From JAKFWF01 sp031374115 (lineage in GTDB: Bacteria; Pseudomonadota; Alphaproteobacteria; Rhizobiales; Hyphomicrobiaceae): 64,000 nt of DNA. The stretch covers positions 1-64,000 of the forward strand of contig JANMNO010000057.1 of the NCBI GenBank assembly GCA_031374115.1. Reading direction: 5' to 3'. Numbering within the stretch: position 1 is the stretch's first letter; each line of letters opens with the position of its first letter. Under the pieces are notes generated by a model. It was not told the DNA's origin, searched no databases, and was given only the letters and a program-made list of their open reading frames with translations. Positions 35,449 through 44,855 of this stretch are shown here, piece after piece. Position numbers and translations under genes: made by a program.

Positions 35449-36608
35449 CAGTCGATCTTCCGGGTGTCAACGATCTTCAGCCCATAGCCTTCGAGGCCGA
35501 CATAGACCGAAGCAGGAGAGTTCGACAGCAGCACCATTTCGGTAACGCCCAAATCACGCAAAATCTGACTGCCGATGCCAATCTCGACCCGGCGACGTTC
35601 CTGGTTCTCTGGTTGCGTCCCCGGCTTTTTCGGGCGCCCTTCTTTTGCTAGACCCTCGGACACCGACTTGGGGCGTAGATCTCTGATCAGAACGACGACG
35701 CCGCGGCCCTCCTTCTCGATTATGCGCATCGACTTCTCGACGAGCGAGCCCTCTCCCGGCTCGACACCGATGCCGAGCACATCGGCCATCGCATTGACAG
35801 CATGGACGCGAACCAGGACCGGTCCCGGCACCGACAAATCGCCTTTGACGAGCACCAGGTGTTCGCTGGCATCGACCGTCGTCGAGTAGACGTGCATCGC
35901 GAACTTGCCGCCATATGCACTCTCGACCTCGCGCCGGGCGACGGCCCGCACCAACTTGTCGTTCGACAAGCGGAACGCAATGAGATCCTCGATCGTGCCG
36001 ATCTTGAGGCCATGCTTTTGTGCGAAGCCGACGAGGTCCGGCACACGTGCCATGGTGCCGTCGTCGTTCATGATCTCACAGATGACGGCGGCAGGATAGA
36101 GCCCGGCCAAGCGGCATAGATCGACCGAAGCTTCGGTATGGCCGGCGCGCACCAGCACGCCGCCATCGCGCGCGATCAGCGGGAAAACGTGGCCTGGCGA
36201 CACCACATCCGCGTGCCCCTTGCTGGCATCGATTGCTGTTGCAATCGTACGCGCGCGATCGTGTGCCGAGATGCCAGTGGTGATCCCCTCCCGGGCCTCG
36301 ATCGAAACCGTGAAGGCGGTGCCGGTGCGCGAAGCGTTCTGCCGCACCATGCTTTCCAGGCGCAACTCGTCCGCCCGCGGCTTGGTGAGCGACAGGCAAA
36401 TCAAGCCCCGGCCGAAGCGAGCCATAAAGTTTACTGCGTCGGGCGTTGCCATCTGCGCTGGAATAATTAGATCGCCTTCGTTTTCGCGATCCTCGGCGTC
36501 AACCAAAATCACCATTCGCCCATTGCGAAGATCTTCGATGATCTCTGGCGTTGTTGACAGAAAGCCAAGGCCTTCCTGGTATTCGACAGTCTTCAAGCCT
36601 TTTTTCAC
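35448..36608 (-). CDS. ribB: 3,4-dihydroxy-2-butanone 4-phosphate synthase with degenerate GTP cyclohydrolase II domain
   Basis: A 386-residue protein. Residues 1-215 form the RibB domain with LVDAEDRENEGDLIIPAQ near 35-52 and VRAGHTEASVDLCRLAG near 155, so it should make the four-carbon riboflavin precursor. The C-terminal RibA-like domain lacks the Zn-binding Cys triad and the RQEGRGIGL motif (here EKEGRGVVVLIRDLRPKS), so it should have no GTP cyclohydrolase II activity. Such proteins occur in alphaproteobacteria and have been called RibBX. A true ribA must lie elsewhere. The start is GTG at 36608, overlapping the upstream stop (GTGA). Confidence 0.93.
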   Translation of the reverse strand: MKKGLKTVEYQEGLGFLSTTPEIIEDLRNGRMVILVDAEDRENEGDLIIPAQMATPDAVNFMARFGRGLICLSLTKPRADELRLESMVRQNASRTGTAFTVSIEAREGITTGISAHDRARTIATAIDASKGHADVVSPGHVFPLIARDGGVLVRAGHTEASVDLCRLAGLYPAAVICEIMNDDGTMARVPDLVGFAQKHGLKIGTIEDLIAFRLSNDKLVRAVARREVESAYGGKFAMHVYSTTVDASEHLVLVKGDLSVPGPVLVRVHAVNAMADVLGIGVEPGEGSLVEKSMRIIEKEGRGVVVLIRDLRPKSVSEGLAKEGRPKKPGTQPENQERRRVEIGIGSQILRDLGVTEMVLLSNSPASVYVGLEGYGLKIVDTRKID

Positions 36609-38338
36609 CGGCGAAACTCCATCAGACGGGCGACGTAACGGGCGAACATGTCGACTTCGATATTGACGGCATCGCCGACTGCCTTCTTACCCCACGTGGT
36701 GATGCTCATGCTATGCGGAATGAGGTTCACACCGAAGCGATTTCCGGCAACCTCATTTATGGTCAACGAGGTGCCGTCCAAGGCAATCGAGCCCTTGGGC
36801 GCGATGAAAGGGGCGAGCGCGTCAGGCACTTCAAGCACGAACCGGCGGCTATCACCATCCTGGCGTATTTCAACGATCCTAGCCGTACCGTCGACGTGCC
36901 CCGAAACGATATGACCGCCCAGTTCGTCACCAGCCTTCAACGATCGTTCCAGGTTGACTTTACGGCCGGGCGCCCACGATTGCAGCGTCGTCGTCGACAA
37001 TGTCTCATTCGAAACATCGAGCGTAAATTCGCTGACATGACCGTGCGGGCGAACCGAGGTTGCCGTCAGGCAACAGCCATCGCAACAGATCGACGCGCCA
37101 AGCGGAATCGATGCCGGCAAGTATCCGGACCGGATGGTAAATCGTCCGCCGTCGCGGGCGACGACTTCACCGACATCGGTGATCAGACCAGTGAACATAG
37201 CTTTGCGTCCTTCGAACTGATAGACGTCGATCGTATCATGACCAGCTACAGCCGTGGATAAGTGCTGCCAATTGGCATCGTTAACGACCGACTCCCAGCC
37301 ATCATTCCCGAAGGCCGGTTGCCCACGCTCGATCCCGACGGCACGCGGTGCGCGCATGATGACGCACTCATCGGCGAGCCCGGCATCGATAAATGCGCCT
37401 GCTACAGTCGGCCCGCCTTCAACCAGCAATCGGGTGATGCCACGGCCGGCCAATACTTGCAGCACTTGCGGCAGATCCAGCCCTTTTCCGGAGGCACTTC
37501 GCGCAACCGGCACCACCTCGATCGCACTTCCTGGCCCGTGGCCCGCATGACCAACCGCTGCTTCCGGCGTCGTGAAGACCATTACCGGCACCGTCGTTGC
37601 GGTTCGCATTATCCGGCAGTCGGGCGAAATCTGGAAATGGCTGTCCAAGATAATCCGAAGCGGTGATTGTTTTTCGAGGCCGGGCAACCGGCAGGTGAGA
37701 TCGGGGTCATCGGCCAGCACGGTACCGATGCCGACGAGGATAGCATCGGACCGAGCCCGCAGCAGGTGAGCTTGCGTACGTGCTTCCGGCCCGGTCACGA
37801 AAACCGGCCGGCCAGCTTCTCCTCGCGGAACCAAACCGTCCGAGCCGACCGCAAGTTTGAGTTGAACGAACGGCCGGTTTCGCGTCACCCGGCTGATGTG
37901 ACCCAGAGTGACCCGCCGGCACTCGGTAGCAAGCACACCGGTGACGACTTCGATACCTGCGGCTCTGATGCGCGCAACACCGCGCCCAGAGACGCGCAAG
38001 TCTGGATCTTCGACGCCCACGACGACCCGGGCGACGCCTGCGGCGATCACCGCATCGGCACAGGGCGGTGTTCCGCCAAAGTGGGAGCAAGGCTCGAGCG
38101 TAACGTAGAGCGTTGCGCCCGTTGTCCGCGCGCCTGCCCTATCGATCGCAACCGTCTCGGCGTGCGGCCTGCCGGTATCCGCGGTTCTACCGAGGGCGAT
38201 GATTTCGCCGGAAGCCGGATCAACAATGACCGCGCCGACCGAGGGATTGGAACCCGTGCGGCCTAATCCGCGACGCGCCATACGTAAGGCGAGACCCATG
38301 TAAAGCACATCCAGATCGTCGGGCTGTTCGAGCGGCAT
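36605..38338 (-). CDS. ribD: RibD-RibE fusion: pyrimidine deaminase/reductase plus riboflavin synthase
   Basis: A single 577-residue frame. Residues 1-380 are RibD: the deaminase Zn site in GRPHAETVA and LEPCSHFGGTPPC near residues 57-90, and the reductase with RIILDSHFQISPDCRIM and LLVEGGPTVAGAF near residue 305. Residues 381-577 are riboflavin synthase alpha, from MFTGLITDVGEV through GGHIVSGHVDG (second barrel) to GTSLTINEV. No stop separates them; the junction reads EGRKAMFTG. Separate adjacent ribD and ribE genes are the usual form, so this is a fusion, or less likely a sequencing error. An internal start at 37198 could still give free RibE. Confidence 0.92.
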   Translation of the reverse strand: MPLEQPDDLDVLYMGLALRMARRGLGRTGSNPSVGAVIVDPASGEIIALGRTADTGRPHAETVAIDRAGARTTGATLYVTLEPCSHFGGTPPCADAVIAAGVARVVVGVEDPDLRVSGRGVARIRAAGIEVVTGVLATECRRVTLGHISRVTRNRPFVQLKLAVGSDGLVPRGEAGRPVFVTGPEARTQAHLLRARSDAILVGIGTVLADDPDLTCRLPGLEKQSPLRIILDSHFQISPDCRIMRTATTVPVMVFTTPEAAVGHAGHGPGSAIEVVPVARSASGKGLDLPQVLQVLAGRGITRLLVEGGPTVAGAFIDAGLADECVIMRAPRAVGIERGQPAFGNDGWESVVNDANWQHLSTAVAGHDTIDVYQFEGRKAMFTGLITDVGEVVARDGGRFTIRSGYLPASIPLGASICCDGCCLTATSVRPHGHVSEFTLDVSNETLSTTTLQSWAPGRKVNLERSLKAGDELGGHIVSGHVDGTARIVEIRQDGDSRRFVLEVPDALAPFIAPKGSIALDGTSLTINEVAGNRFGVNLIPHSMSITTWGKKAVGDAVNIEVDMFARYVARLMEFRR

Positions 38339-38342
38339 TGGG

Positions 38343-38864
38343 TCAATGCCGCTTGGCTTGCGAACCTACCACCTGGCCATCGGGATGGTCGGCGTGCGGT
38401 TCGCCGTCGCTCGTTTCGCGGGCGATCTCGCTCAGTACCTCCTGAAAGTCCGAGGCTTCCCGGAAATCGCGATAGACGGAGGCAAAGCGAACGTAAGCGA
38501 CCGGATCGAGCCCCTTGAGGCCTTCGATCACCATCTCGCCGATCGCCGATGACGGCACTTCGCTCTCGCCAGAGCTTTCGAGCCGGCGCACGATGCCCGA
38601 CACCATTCGCTCGATACGTTCAGGCTCGACCGGGCGCTTTCGAAGCGCAATTTGAACCGACCCCAGAAGCTTATCCCGGTCGAAGGGCACTTTCTTTCCC
38701 GCACGCTTGACGACCGTCAACTCGCGCAACTGCACACGCTCGAACGTCGTGAATCGGCCGCCGCAATCGGGGCAAACGCGGCGCCGCCGGATCGCAACAT
38801 TCTCCTCGGCCGGCCGGCTATCCTTGACCTGGCTGTCGGGTGAGGCGCAGTAGGGGCAGCGCAC
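38343..38864 (-). CDS. nrdR: Transcriptional repressor NrdR
   Basis: Nucleotide-sensing repressor of ribonucleotide reductase genes. The 173-residue protein has the N-terminal Zn ribbon (MRCPYCASPDSQVKDSRP and RRVCPDCGGRFTTFE) and an ATP-cone domain from about residue 48 (VVKRAGKKVPFDRDKL to SVYRDFREASDF near residue 140). The C-terminal tail is slightly longer than in E. coli. It starts with GTG at 38864, 18 bases after glyA, the usual neighbour in this class. Confidence 0.95.
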   Translation of the reverse strand: MRCPYCASPDSQVKDSRPAEENVAIRRRRVCPDCGGRFTTFERVQLRELTVVKRAGKKVPFDRDKLLGSVQIALRKRPVEPERIERMVSGIVRRLESSGESEVPSSAIGEMVIEGLKGLDPVAYVRFASVYRDFREASDFQEVLSEIARETSDGEPHADHPDGQVVGSQAKRH

Positions 38865-38882
38865 GTCAGGCTACTCCGATTG

Positions 38883-40181
38883 TCAGCTATAGATCGGGAA
38901 GCGGCGGCACAGTGCGATCGCTTCCTGCTTGATGCGTTCCTCGACGAGGGGGGCTGATCCTTCCGGTGCTTGCGCGATTGCGGTCAGCACTTCCGACACC
39001 ATGCGGCCGATGTCACGGAATTCGGCCACGCCGAAACCACGTGTGGTCCCAGCCGGTGTACCAAGCCGGACGCCAGACGTCACCCACGGTTTTTCCGGAT
39101 CGAGGGGAACGCCATTCTTGTTGCAGGTGATGTGGGCGCGACCCAGTGCCCGTTCCGACTTTGCGCCTGTCAGCTTCTTCGGGCGCAAATCGACCAGCAT
39201 CAGATGATTGTCCGTCCCGCCCGTGACGATATCGAAACCCGATGCCTTGATCGTCTCAGCCAACACTTTCGCGTTCTCGACCACGCCACGCGCATATACC
39301 TTGAAGTCCGGGCGCAGCGCCTCGCCGAAAGCCACCGCTTTGGCGGCGATGATGTGCATGAGCGGCCCGCCCTGGATGCCTGGAAACACCGCCGAGTTGA
39401 TCTTCTTTGCCAACTCCTCGTCGTTAGTCAGGATCAAGCCGCCCCGCGGCCCGCGTAACGTCTTATGGGTCGTCGTGCTAACCACATGCGCATGCGGAAA
39501 AGGTGATGGATGAACGCCGCCGGCCACCAATCCCGCAAAGTGCGCCATGTCGACCATGAAGATCGCGCCAACTTCATCTGCAATCTCGCGAAAGCGCTTG
39601 AAGTCCCAGAACCGGGCATAAGCCGAGCCGCCAGCGATGATCAGCTTCGGTTTGGCGCCACGTGCGATCCGCGCGACTTCGTCCATGTCGATCTTCTGAT
39701 CTTCGGCTCGCACCGTATATGGCACGACGTTAAACCACTTGCCGGATTGGTTGACCGGCGAGCCGTGTGTCAAGTGTCCGCCGGCCGCAAGGTCGAGACC
39801 CATGAAAGTGTCGCCAGGCTTGAGACAAGCGAAGAACACCGCTTGGTTGGCCTGCGCGCCAGTCGGCGGCTGCACGTTGGCAAAGCTGCAGCCAAACAGC
39901 TTGGTCGCCCGCTCGATCGCCAGCGTCTCGGCAATATCCACATATTGGCAGCCGCCGTAGTAGCGTTTGCCGGGATAGCCCTCTGCGTACTTGTTCGTCA
40001 GCACCGAGCCTGCGGCTTCCAGCACAGCGCGGCTGACGATGTTCTCCGATGCGATCAGCTCAATCTCATTTTGCTGCCGGCCAAGTTCCTTGGCAATGGC
40101 GGACGCGATCTCGGGGTCGCGCTGCTGCAGGGCTTCTGCGAAAAAAGGATTGGCGCTGAATGAATTGGCCGCCTGTGCCAT
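38883..40181 (-). CDS. glyA: Serine hydroxymethyltransferase
   Basis: Converts serine and tetrahydrofolate to glycine and methylene-tetrahydrofolate, the main one-carbon source. The 432-residue PLP enzyme has IELIASENIVSRAVLEAAG near residue 36, YGGCQYVD near 72 and the cofactor Lys in HVVSTTTHKTLRGPRGG near residue 240. It is first in the glyA-nrdR-rib-nusB-thiL operon; the promoter should lie in 40182-40366. Confidence 0.97.
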   Translation of the reverse strand: MAQAANSFSANPFFAEALQQRDPEIASAIAKELGRQQNEIELIASENIVSRAVLEAAGSVLTNKYAEGYPGKRYYGGCQYVDIAETLAIERATKLFGCSFANVQPPTGAQANQAVFFACLKPGDTFMGLDLAAGGHLTHGSPVNQSGKWFNVVPYTVRAEDQKIDMDEVARIARGAKPKLIIAGGSAYARFWDFKRFREIADEVGAIFMVDMAHFAGLVAGGVHPSPFPHAHVVSTTTHKTLRGPRGGLILTNDEELAKKINSAVFPGIQGGPLMHIIAAKAVAFGEALRPDFKVYARGVVENAKVLAETIKASGFDIVTGGTDNHLMLVDLRPKKLTGAKSERALGRAHITCNKNGVPLDPEKPWVTSGVRLGTPAGTTRGFGVAEFRDIGRMVSEVLTAIAQAPEGSAPLVEERIKQEAIALCRRFPIYS

Positions 40182-40366
40182 CGGATGTGCCTCTTGCCGT
40201 TAGAACGATGCCATCGCTTCTGTGCGAGCTCGCGACCACATTATGGTGTGCGCCTGATAGAGCGCCGGCGGAAAAGTGTGAAGTGGTTTTCCGGCAGCAC
40301 CACACACGATCTACCACCTACCACGTGCAACCCTGCACAAAGACAAGCAAGAAGCTACACCGAGGC

Positions 40367-40402
40367 AAAAAAAAAGCGTGCCCGCACTAATGTGCCGCAC
40401 GC
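40367..40402 (-). terminator. Rho-independent terminator after the MarR gene
   Basis: On the minus strand GCGTGC and GCACGC form a stem with a nested GCAC/GTGC stem and an ATTA loop, followed by nine T residues. It ends the MarR-family gene and isolates the glyA operon. Confidence 0.85.
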
Positions 40403-40443
40403 CAGATCGAGGTCGGTAAAGAGTGCGGAGGCGTTGTCGACAG

Positions 40444-40977
40444 TTAATGAGAACGCACGCGCCGGCTACGACGAACATCTTGCTTCATGTTGGCTGCCCG
40501 CACCCGAGATTTGGTTGCGACGCGCGCACTGCTGATCGGTCCCATCGTCTCCACTATCTTTTGCAAGGCGCTGACGAATGCCGCTCGTTGACCGGCCGGT
40601 AATGTCGCCAAGATCGCGTCATTGGTTGCGGCCGCTCCGGTCGAAGCGGATTCGACCGCAGAACGACCCGCAGCAGATAATCGTACTGCATACATGCGCG
40701 CATCCTGCTTTGTGCGGCGGCGAGCCAATAGTCCGCGCTCGACCAGCCGGCGCACGATATCGGCGAGCGTCGAACGATCGATGCCGGTCGCGTCGACCAA
40801 CGCGGTTTGACTTACGTCTTCTGCCTTGGCAACGGTCGAGAGCACCGCAAATTGCCGAGGGGTCAAATCCGTCTTGCCGGTGTTCATCGCGAACAGCTCA
40901 TCCGCACATTGTCCGGCACGGTGCAAAAGGTGTATCGCAGACATGTCTATCTGATGCCCGTTAGTGGCTTTGGTCAT
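40444..40977 (-). CDS. MarR-family transcriptional regulator
   Basis: A 177-residue winged-helix regulator. The recognition region DVSQTALVDATGIDRSTLAD lies near residues 57-77 and the wing VERGLLARRRTKQDARMYAV near 83-102; the basic tail has several Arg and Lys residues. The ligand and targets are unknown. It is divergent from an AraC-family gene, sharing about 200 bases. ATG 40977 suits the family; GAGG lies ten bases upstream. Confidence 0.88.
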   Translation of the reverse strand: MTKATNGHQIDMSAIHLLHRAGQCADELFAMNTGKTDLTPRQFAVLSTVAKAEDVSQTALVDATGIDRSTLADIVRRLVERGLLARRRTKQDARMYAVRLSAAGRSAVESASTGAAATNDAILATLPAGQRAAFVSALQKIVETMGPISSARVATKSRVRAANMKQDVRRSRRVRSH

Positions 40978-41138
40978 TCCTGAACGTCCTCGTCGATTGT
41001 TTGTTCGTGGGAGCACACCGGCTCCTTGATAAGATGCATACCGCACCATTGGTTCCTCTGGATACAGAATGCAAGTGGCAAAGACTTGACCCCTTATGCA
41101 GGTCGATTAACACTAGAACCGGTTACATCGAATTTAGG

Positions 41139-41159
41139 TTTCCGTTTATGTGACGGAAA
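41139..41159. promoter_or_regulatory. Inverted repeat just before the AraC-family gene
   Basis: TTTCCGT, seven bases, ACGGAAA: a perfect 7-base inverted repeat ending 21 bases before the start. It may be an operator for one of the two flanking regulators or a hairpin in the mRNA leader. Confidence 0.3.
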
Positions 41160-41180
41160 TCCGCGGCGGAGGCGCCTCGA

Positions 41181-42233
41181 TTGCCATTTAACGAACCCAC
41201 GGTGCGTGCCAGCGTTTTCGCGGCGCTGCCAACATATCTCAGCACACGCGGAGTCGATGTTTCGCCGCTCTTGGAAGAAGCCGGTCTCGACAATCGAGCG
41301 GTCGCCGATAATACGCTGATCATTTCGCTGAATTCGGCGGCCGCGCTTTTCGAACGTGCGGCGCAACGCCTGAATGACCCCACATTCGGGTTGTCGTACG
41401 CGGCGGCATTTCCGATTGGAGCGTCTGGATTGCTCGGTCATTTGATAATGTCCGCGCCCACAGTTCGCGATGTCATTATCGTGCTGACGAAATACCTTGA
41501 AATCCACACGACGCAATTGCAACAGACGTTTGAAGAAGACGGCGGAATTGGCCGACTGACGTTTATCTGGCCACCCTCCGCCACCGCACCGCATGTGCAA
41601 TACACCGCCTTTTCGATGGGCGTGCTCATACTGCGTCTGCGCTTGGCATTGAGTCCGACTTGGTGCCCCCTCACAACCGGCTTTCAGCATCGCGCACCTT
41701 TACCCCAATATCTTCCGGATTATCAAAAGTTGTTTGGCAGCCGGTTGAAATTCGATCAACCCTACAATGAGATAGCGATCGACGCTGCATCATTGAGCCG
41801 CGCGATGCCCAAGGTGATGCAGGGGCTGTTTGAAACCATTCGCGAGCTGGGTGAGCAAAAACTTCAGGCCGCAGCAGCCCCCGATGACGTCGCATCCGAA
41901 TTACATACTCTCCTAGCGAAGCGCCTTGCTGCCGAAGAGCCGTTCAGCCTCGAAAGCGTTGCCGAGGCATTGCAGCTTCAGGTGCGAGCCCTGCAATGGC
42001 GACTCGAGCAGGAGGCGACCACCTATGAGAAAGTTCTTCTGCTTACACGGATTATCGCGGCCGAATCATACCTGCGGGATAGTGACCATAACCTGACAAG
42101 AATTGCGAGCCTGCTCGGTTTCTCAGAACTATCCGTCTTAACGCGATGGAGCCAGCATCAGTTCCATATGACACCGAGCGCCTATCGAAAAAAACTCCGC
42201 GCACCGAAGGCATTTGAACCGGAAACCACTTAG
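41181..42233 (+). CDS. AraC-family transcriptional regulator
   Basis: A 350-residue regulator of the long AraC type with an N-terminal ligand-binding-like domain (residues about 20-205; GLSYAAAFPIGASGLLGHLI) and a C-terminal double helix-turn-helix: FSLESVAEALQLQVRALQWR near 256-275 and NLTRIASLLGFSELSVLTRW near 305-325. It resembles the OruR/ArgR-like group. The best start is TTG at 41181, after GGCGGAGG. It overlaps the convergent DUF599 gene by four bases. Confidence 0.88.
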   Translation: MPFNEPTVRASVFAALPTYLSTRGVDVSPLLEEAGLDNRAVADNTLIISLNSAAALFERAAQRLNDPTFGLSYAAAFPIGASGLLGHLIMSAPTVRDVIIVLTKYLEIHTTQLQQTFEEDGGIGRLTFIWPPSATAPHVQYTAFSMGVLILRLRLALSPTWCPLTTGFQHRAPLPQYLPDYQKLFGSRLKFDQPYNEIAIDAASLSRAMPKVMQGLFETIRELGEQKLQAAAAPDDVASELHTLLAKRLAAEEPFSLESVAEALQLQVRALQWRLEQEATTYEKVLLLTRIIAAESYLRDSDHNLTRIASLLGFSELSVLTRWSQHQFHMTPSAYRKKLRAPKAFEPETT

Positions 42234-42925
42234 TGGCCTCGAATAATAATGCGCGAGCGCGAAAAAAAGTCTCGGCGGATCAGGATAATCAGTACCCAGG
42301 TCGTGGCGACGATGAATGCCCAAGGATGGAAAAACCAAGCCATCGCGGCGATCGCATAATAAAACGAGCGCAAGCCGCCGTTGGCATGTTCAGCCGCAAT
42401 GCCGATTAGTTTCGCCGTGCGCCCGGCGTGCGCATCGCAGTTGATCTCATTGCCTTCCTGGAAAATTGGCGTCGCGCCGATCATGATGCCGGTATAGTGC
42501 GAAAGGCGAAACGCCCAGGCGAACTTAAAAAACGCAAAAATGAAAATTGCCATTAATAAGAGAACTTTGAGCTCCCAACTTTCCGGTGTGGACTTGGCAA
42601 CGTAAGGAAGTCGCTCCAGGAAACCCTGTACCTTTTCTCCCGAGCCCATGATTGCCGCTAGACCACCAATCGCGATTGCGCTGGTCGAAGCAAAGAACGC
42701 GTTGCCTTGGCTCAAACCCTGCAGCAGCACGCCGTCGAGCACGCGGTTCTCGCGGCGCGCCATAACACGCATCCACTCGACCCGCTGCAGTTGCACGGCC
42801 CCCACAATGCTGCGCCGCTCCAGCGGCCCCCATTCCGCGATCACCCGATAGCCGACAATCGACAAGACGAACCAACCGAATGCAATCGCCTCCGCGCTTG
42901 TATTTATCCCCAGATCCGGCGTCAT
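42230..42925 (-). CDS. DUF599 membrane protein
   Basis: A 231-residue inner-membrane protein matching DUF599: an N-terminal segment (AFGWFVLSIVGYRVIAEWGP), RVEWMRVMARRENRVLDGVL near residue 50, a central pair of segments near residues 78-95 and 125-145, and a C-terminal pair from about residue 180. The function is unknown. GGAGGTGCG directly before the ATG at 42925 settles the start; the frame continues upstream without a site. Confidence 0.85.
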   Translation of the reverse strand: MTPDLGINTSAEAIAFGWFVLSIVGYRVIAEWGPLERRSIVGAVQLQRVEWMRVMARRENRVLDGVLLQGLSQGNAFFASTSAIAIGGLAAIMGSGEKVQGFLERLPYVAKSTPESWELKVLLLMAIFIFAFFKFAWAFRLSHYTGIMIGATPIFQEGNEINCDAHAGRTAKLIGIAAEHANGGLRSFYYAIAAMAWFFHPWAFIVATTWVLIILIRRDFFSRSRIIIRGH

Positions 42926-43092
42926 CGCACCTCCATTCGGCTCACCCTCGGAATCAACGAGTATCGAAGCGTTCTGCCCGGGCCAAGGATGCGCAAGACT
43001 GATACCAGCGATCGAGTGCGATAATACAACACTCCGTGGACACGCGCGTTCATGCGCTTGCACGGCCGCGCCTGAGGCCGCAAGTGTAGGAC

Positions 43093-43560
43093 ATGAAAAG
43101 TGGCCTCACTGCAATGCCGAGGAGAATTTGGCTAAGCCTGGCAACCAGCGCTTGGCTATCGTGCGTTGCGGTACCAGTTCATGCGCAAAAGTGTGAGCGC
43201 GCGGACTTCGAGGCGGCAGTGAGCACTGCGTCGATGACGTTGCGCGAGATGACCAATCGCAACACTCCGGATTTTCAGGATAAACTTCGATCCCTCAAAG
43301 AAAAGCGGGGTTGGAGCACCGAGGAATTCGTGAAGGCGGCGGCACCTCTAGTGGCCGACGAACGCATCACTGAATTCGATCAAAAATCGGCAGAGTATTT
43401 GATGAAGATCAATAACCTCGGCGGCGAAGGCGCGAGCACATCGGTGCCTGACTGTCGATTGCTCGATTCGCTGCGCAACAGCATGGCGGAGCTCGTCGAT
43501 ACGCAAACAAAAAAATGGGCATATATGTTCGGTAAGCTCGAAGCCGAAATGGCCAAGTAA
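43093..43560 (+). CDS. Hypothetical secreted protein
   Basis: A 155-residue protein with a signal peptide (IWLSLATSAWLSCVAVPVHA, cleavage near residue 31) and a helical mature part with two Cys (KCERADFEAA near residue 34 and VPDCRLLDSL near 122) that could form a disulfide. I do not recognise the family. It is read away from the DUF599 gene and 134 bases before the polysaccharide deacetylase. Confidence 0.7.
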   Translation: MKSGLTAMPRRIWLSLATSAWLSCVAVPVHAQKCERADFEAAVSTASMTLREMTNRNTPDFQDKLRSLKEKRGWSTEEFVKAAAPLVADERITEFDQKSAEYLMKINNLGGEGASTSVPDCRLLDSLRNSMAELVDTQTKKWAYMFGKLEAEMAK

Positions 43561-43694
43561 GCTTTGGCGCTCCAAGTGCCTAGTACGAATACGCCATCAA
43601 TACTCACGTTTCGGCATCGGACTTGCTTCTGGTCCAAGTAGACCCGACAGTGCGCGCCTGTGTAGCGTTGATTCGGATCGTCGGGAGACTTCGG

Positions 43695-44855
43695 ATGCGC
43701 GCCCGTGGGAACGCAATTCTAATCGCTGTCACAACGGCCACGTTTACGTGTCTCGGACCGTTGTCGGGGGCCTTGGCCGCCTGCAATCCCGAACGCGGCA
43801 TCGGGCTTTCCCGCGTCGCTAACATCGATACGTCGCACGGCCCCCTGTTCGGCGAGCACACAGGCTATCAGCGCTCATCGAGCTTTCTCGGGCAGAAAGA
43901 GGTCGTGCTGACCTTCGATGATGGGCCGATGCCGTGGATCACGAAATCCATTTTGGACACCCTCGACAATCATTGCACCAAGGCGACCTTCTTCTCGGTC
44001 GGACGCATGGCAATCGCCTATCCGGCGACGACGCGCGAAATCCTCGCGCGCGGCCACACCCTTGGTACGCACACCTGGTCACATCCCCTCAACTTGAAGC
44101 GGCTGAAGCCCGAAAGCGCGATTGACGAAATGGAGCGCGGTTTCGCAGCCGTCGCTCTTGCGGCCGGCCAGCCGATCGCACCGTTTTTCCGGTTTCCTGG
44201 CCTGAACGACAACGCGGCGATGCTGACCCATCTGCAGGGCCGCAAGGTTGCAACCTTCACCGTCGATGTCATTTCGAACGATAGTTACATTCACGATTCT
44301 GCGCGCCTGATCGAATATACGCTCGCGCAGGTCGAAGCGCGCAAGGGCGGCATCGTGCTGTTCCATGACATTAAGGCTGCCACTGCCCGCGCACTGCCGG
44401 TGATCCTCGGTGAGTTGAAGGCGCGCGGTTACAAAGTTGTCCACATGCGCTCGACGGCGGGATTCGAGCCGGCCGCCGGATACGACACCCAACTGTTGCC
44501 GATCCTGGCCAAGGCCGAACCTGCGACGAAGGGTCAACTGATCCCGTTCTACGCTGCCGCCATCCGCCCGGATGCCGCCATCACAGCCGACACTCCGGAG
44601 GTGACGGTCACCCCTGAGGCGAACAACTATGTTGCGCGCGGGAACGAGGGGTCCGCTAAAAAAGTAAGTGCGAAACGGCCTCTGGCACGGACGGCGTCTA
44701 ACGCAACTCCGGTTGGCGGCGCGAGCGTATCGACCACCAGGTGGAGACGGCCGGCACCGCAGCGCCCTGTTGATTCGGGATGGTCTTTATCGCTGTCGAG
44801 CGGTTGGCTGACGACCGTCGCACCGCCGCGCTCGCGACGAAGCGCAATCGACTGA
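43695..44855 (+). CDS. Polysaccharide deacetylase (NodB-like, CE4)
   Basis: Metal-dependent deacetylase of a cell-envelope or capsular polysaccharide. The 386-residue protein has a signal peptide (residues 1-28) and the CE4 motifs: VVLTFDDGPMPW near residue 72 (catalytic Asp and metal Asp), GTHTWSHP near residue 124, FFRFPG near 160 and IVLFHDIKAA near 222. After residue 270 a Pro/Ala/Thr-rich tail follows. ATG 43695 has GGGAG seven bases upstream; the frame is open back to 43623. The substrate is unknown. Confidence 0.88.
   Translation: MRARGNAILIAVTTATFTCLGPLSGALAACNPERGIGLSRVANIDTSHGPLFGEHTGYQRSSSFLGQKEVVLTFDDGPMPWITKSILDTLDNHCTKATFFSVGRMAIAYPATTREILARGHTLGTHTWSHPLNLKRLKPESAIDEMERGFAAVALAAGQPIAPFFRFPGLNDNAAMLTHLQGRKVATFTVDVISNDSYIHDSARLIEYTLAQVEARKGGIVLFHDIKAATARALPVILGELKARGYKVVHMRSTAGFEPAAGYDTQLLPILAKAEPATKGQLIPFYAAAIRPDAAITADTPEVTVTPEANNYVARGNEGSAKKVSAKRPLARTASNATPVGGASVSTTRWRRPAPQRPVDSGWSLSLSSGWLTTVAPPRSRRSAID

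Noticed and set aside
38339..38342. Possible FMN riboswitch before ribD
   Set aside because: Only four bases separate nrdR from ribD, so there is no room for one.
40182..40366. Possible glycine or SAM riboswitch before glyA
   Set aside because: I could not find the conserved cores or paired stems of either class in this leader.
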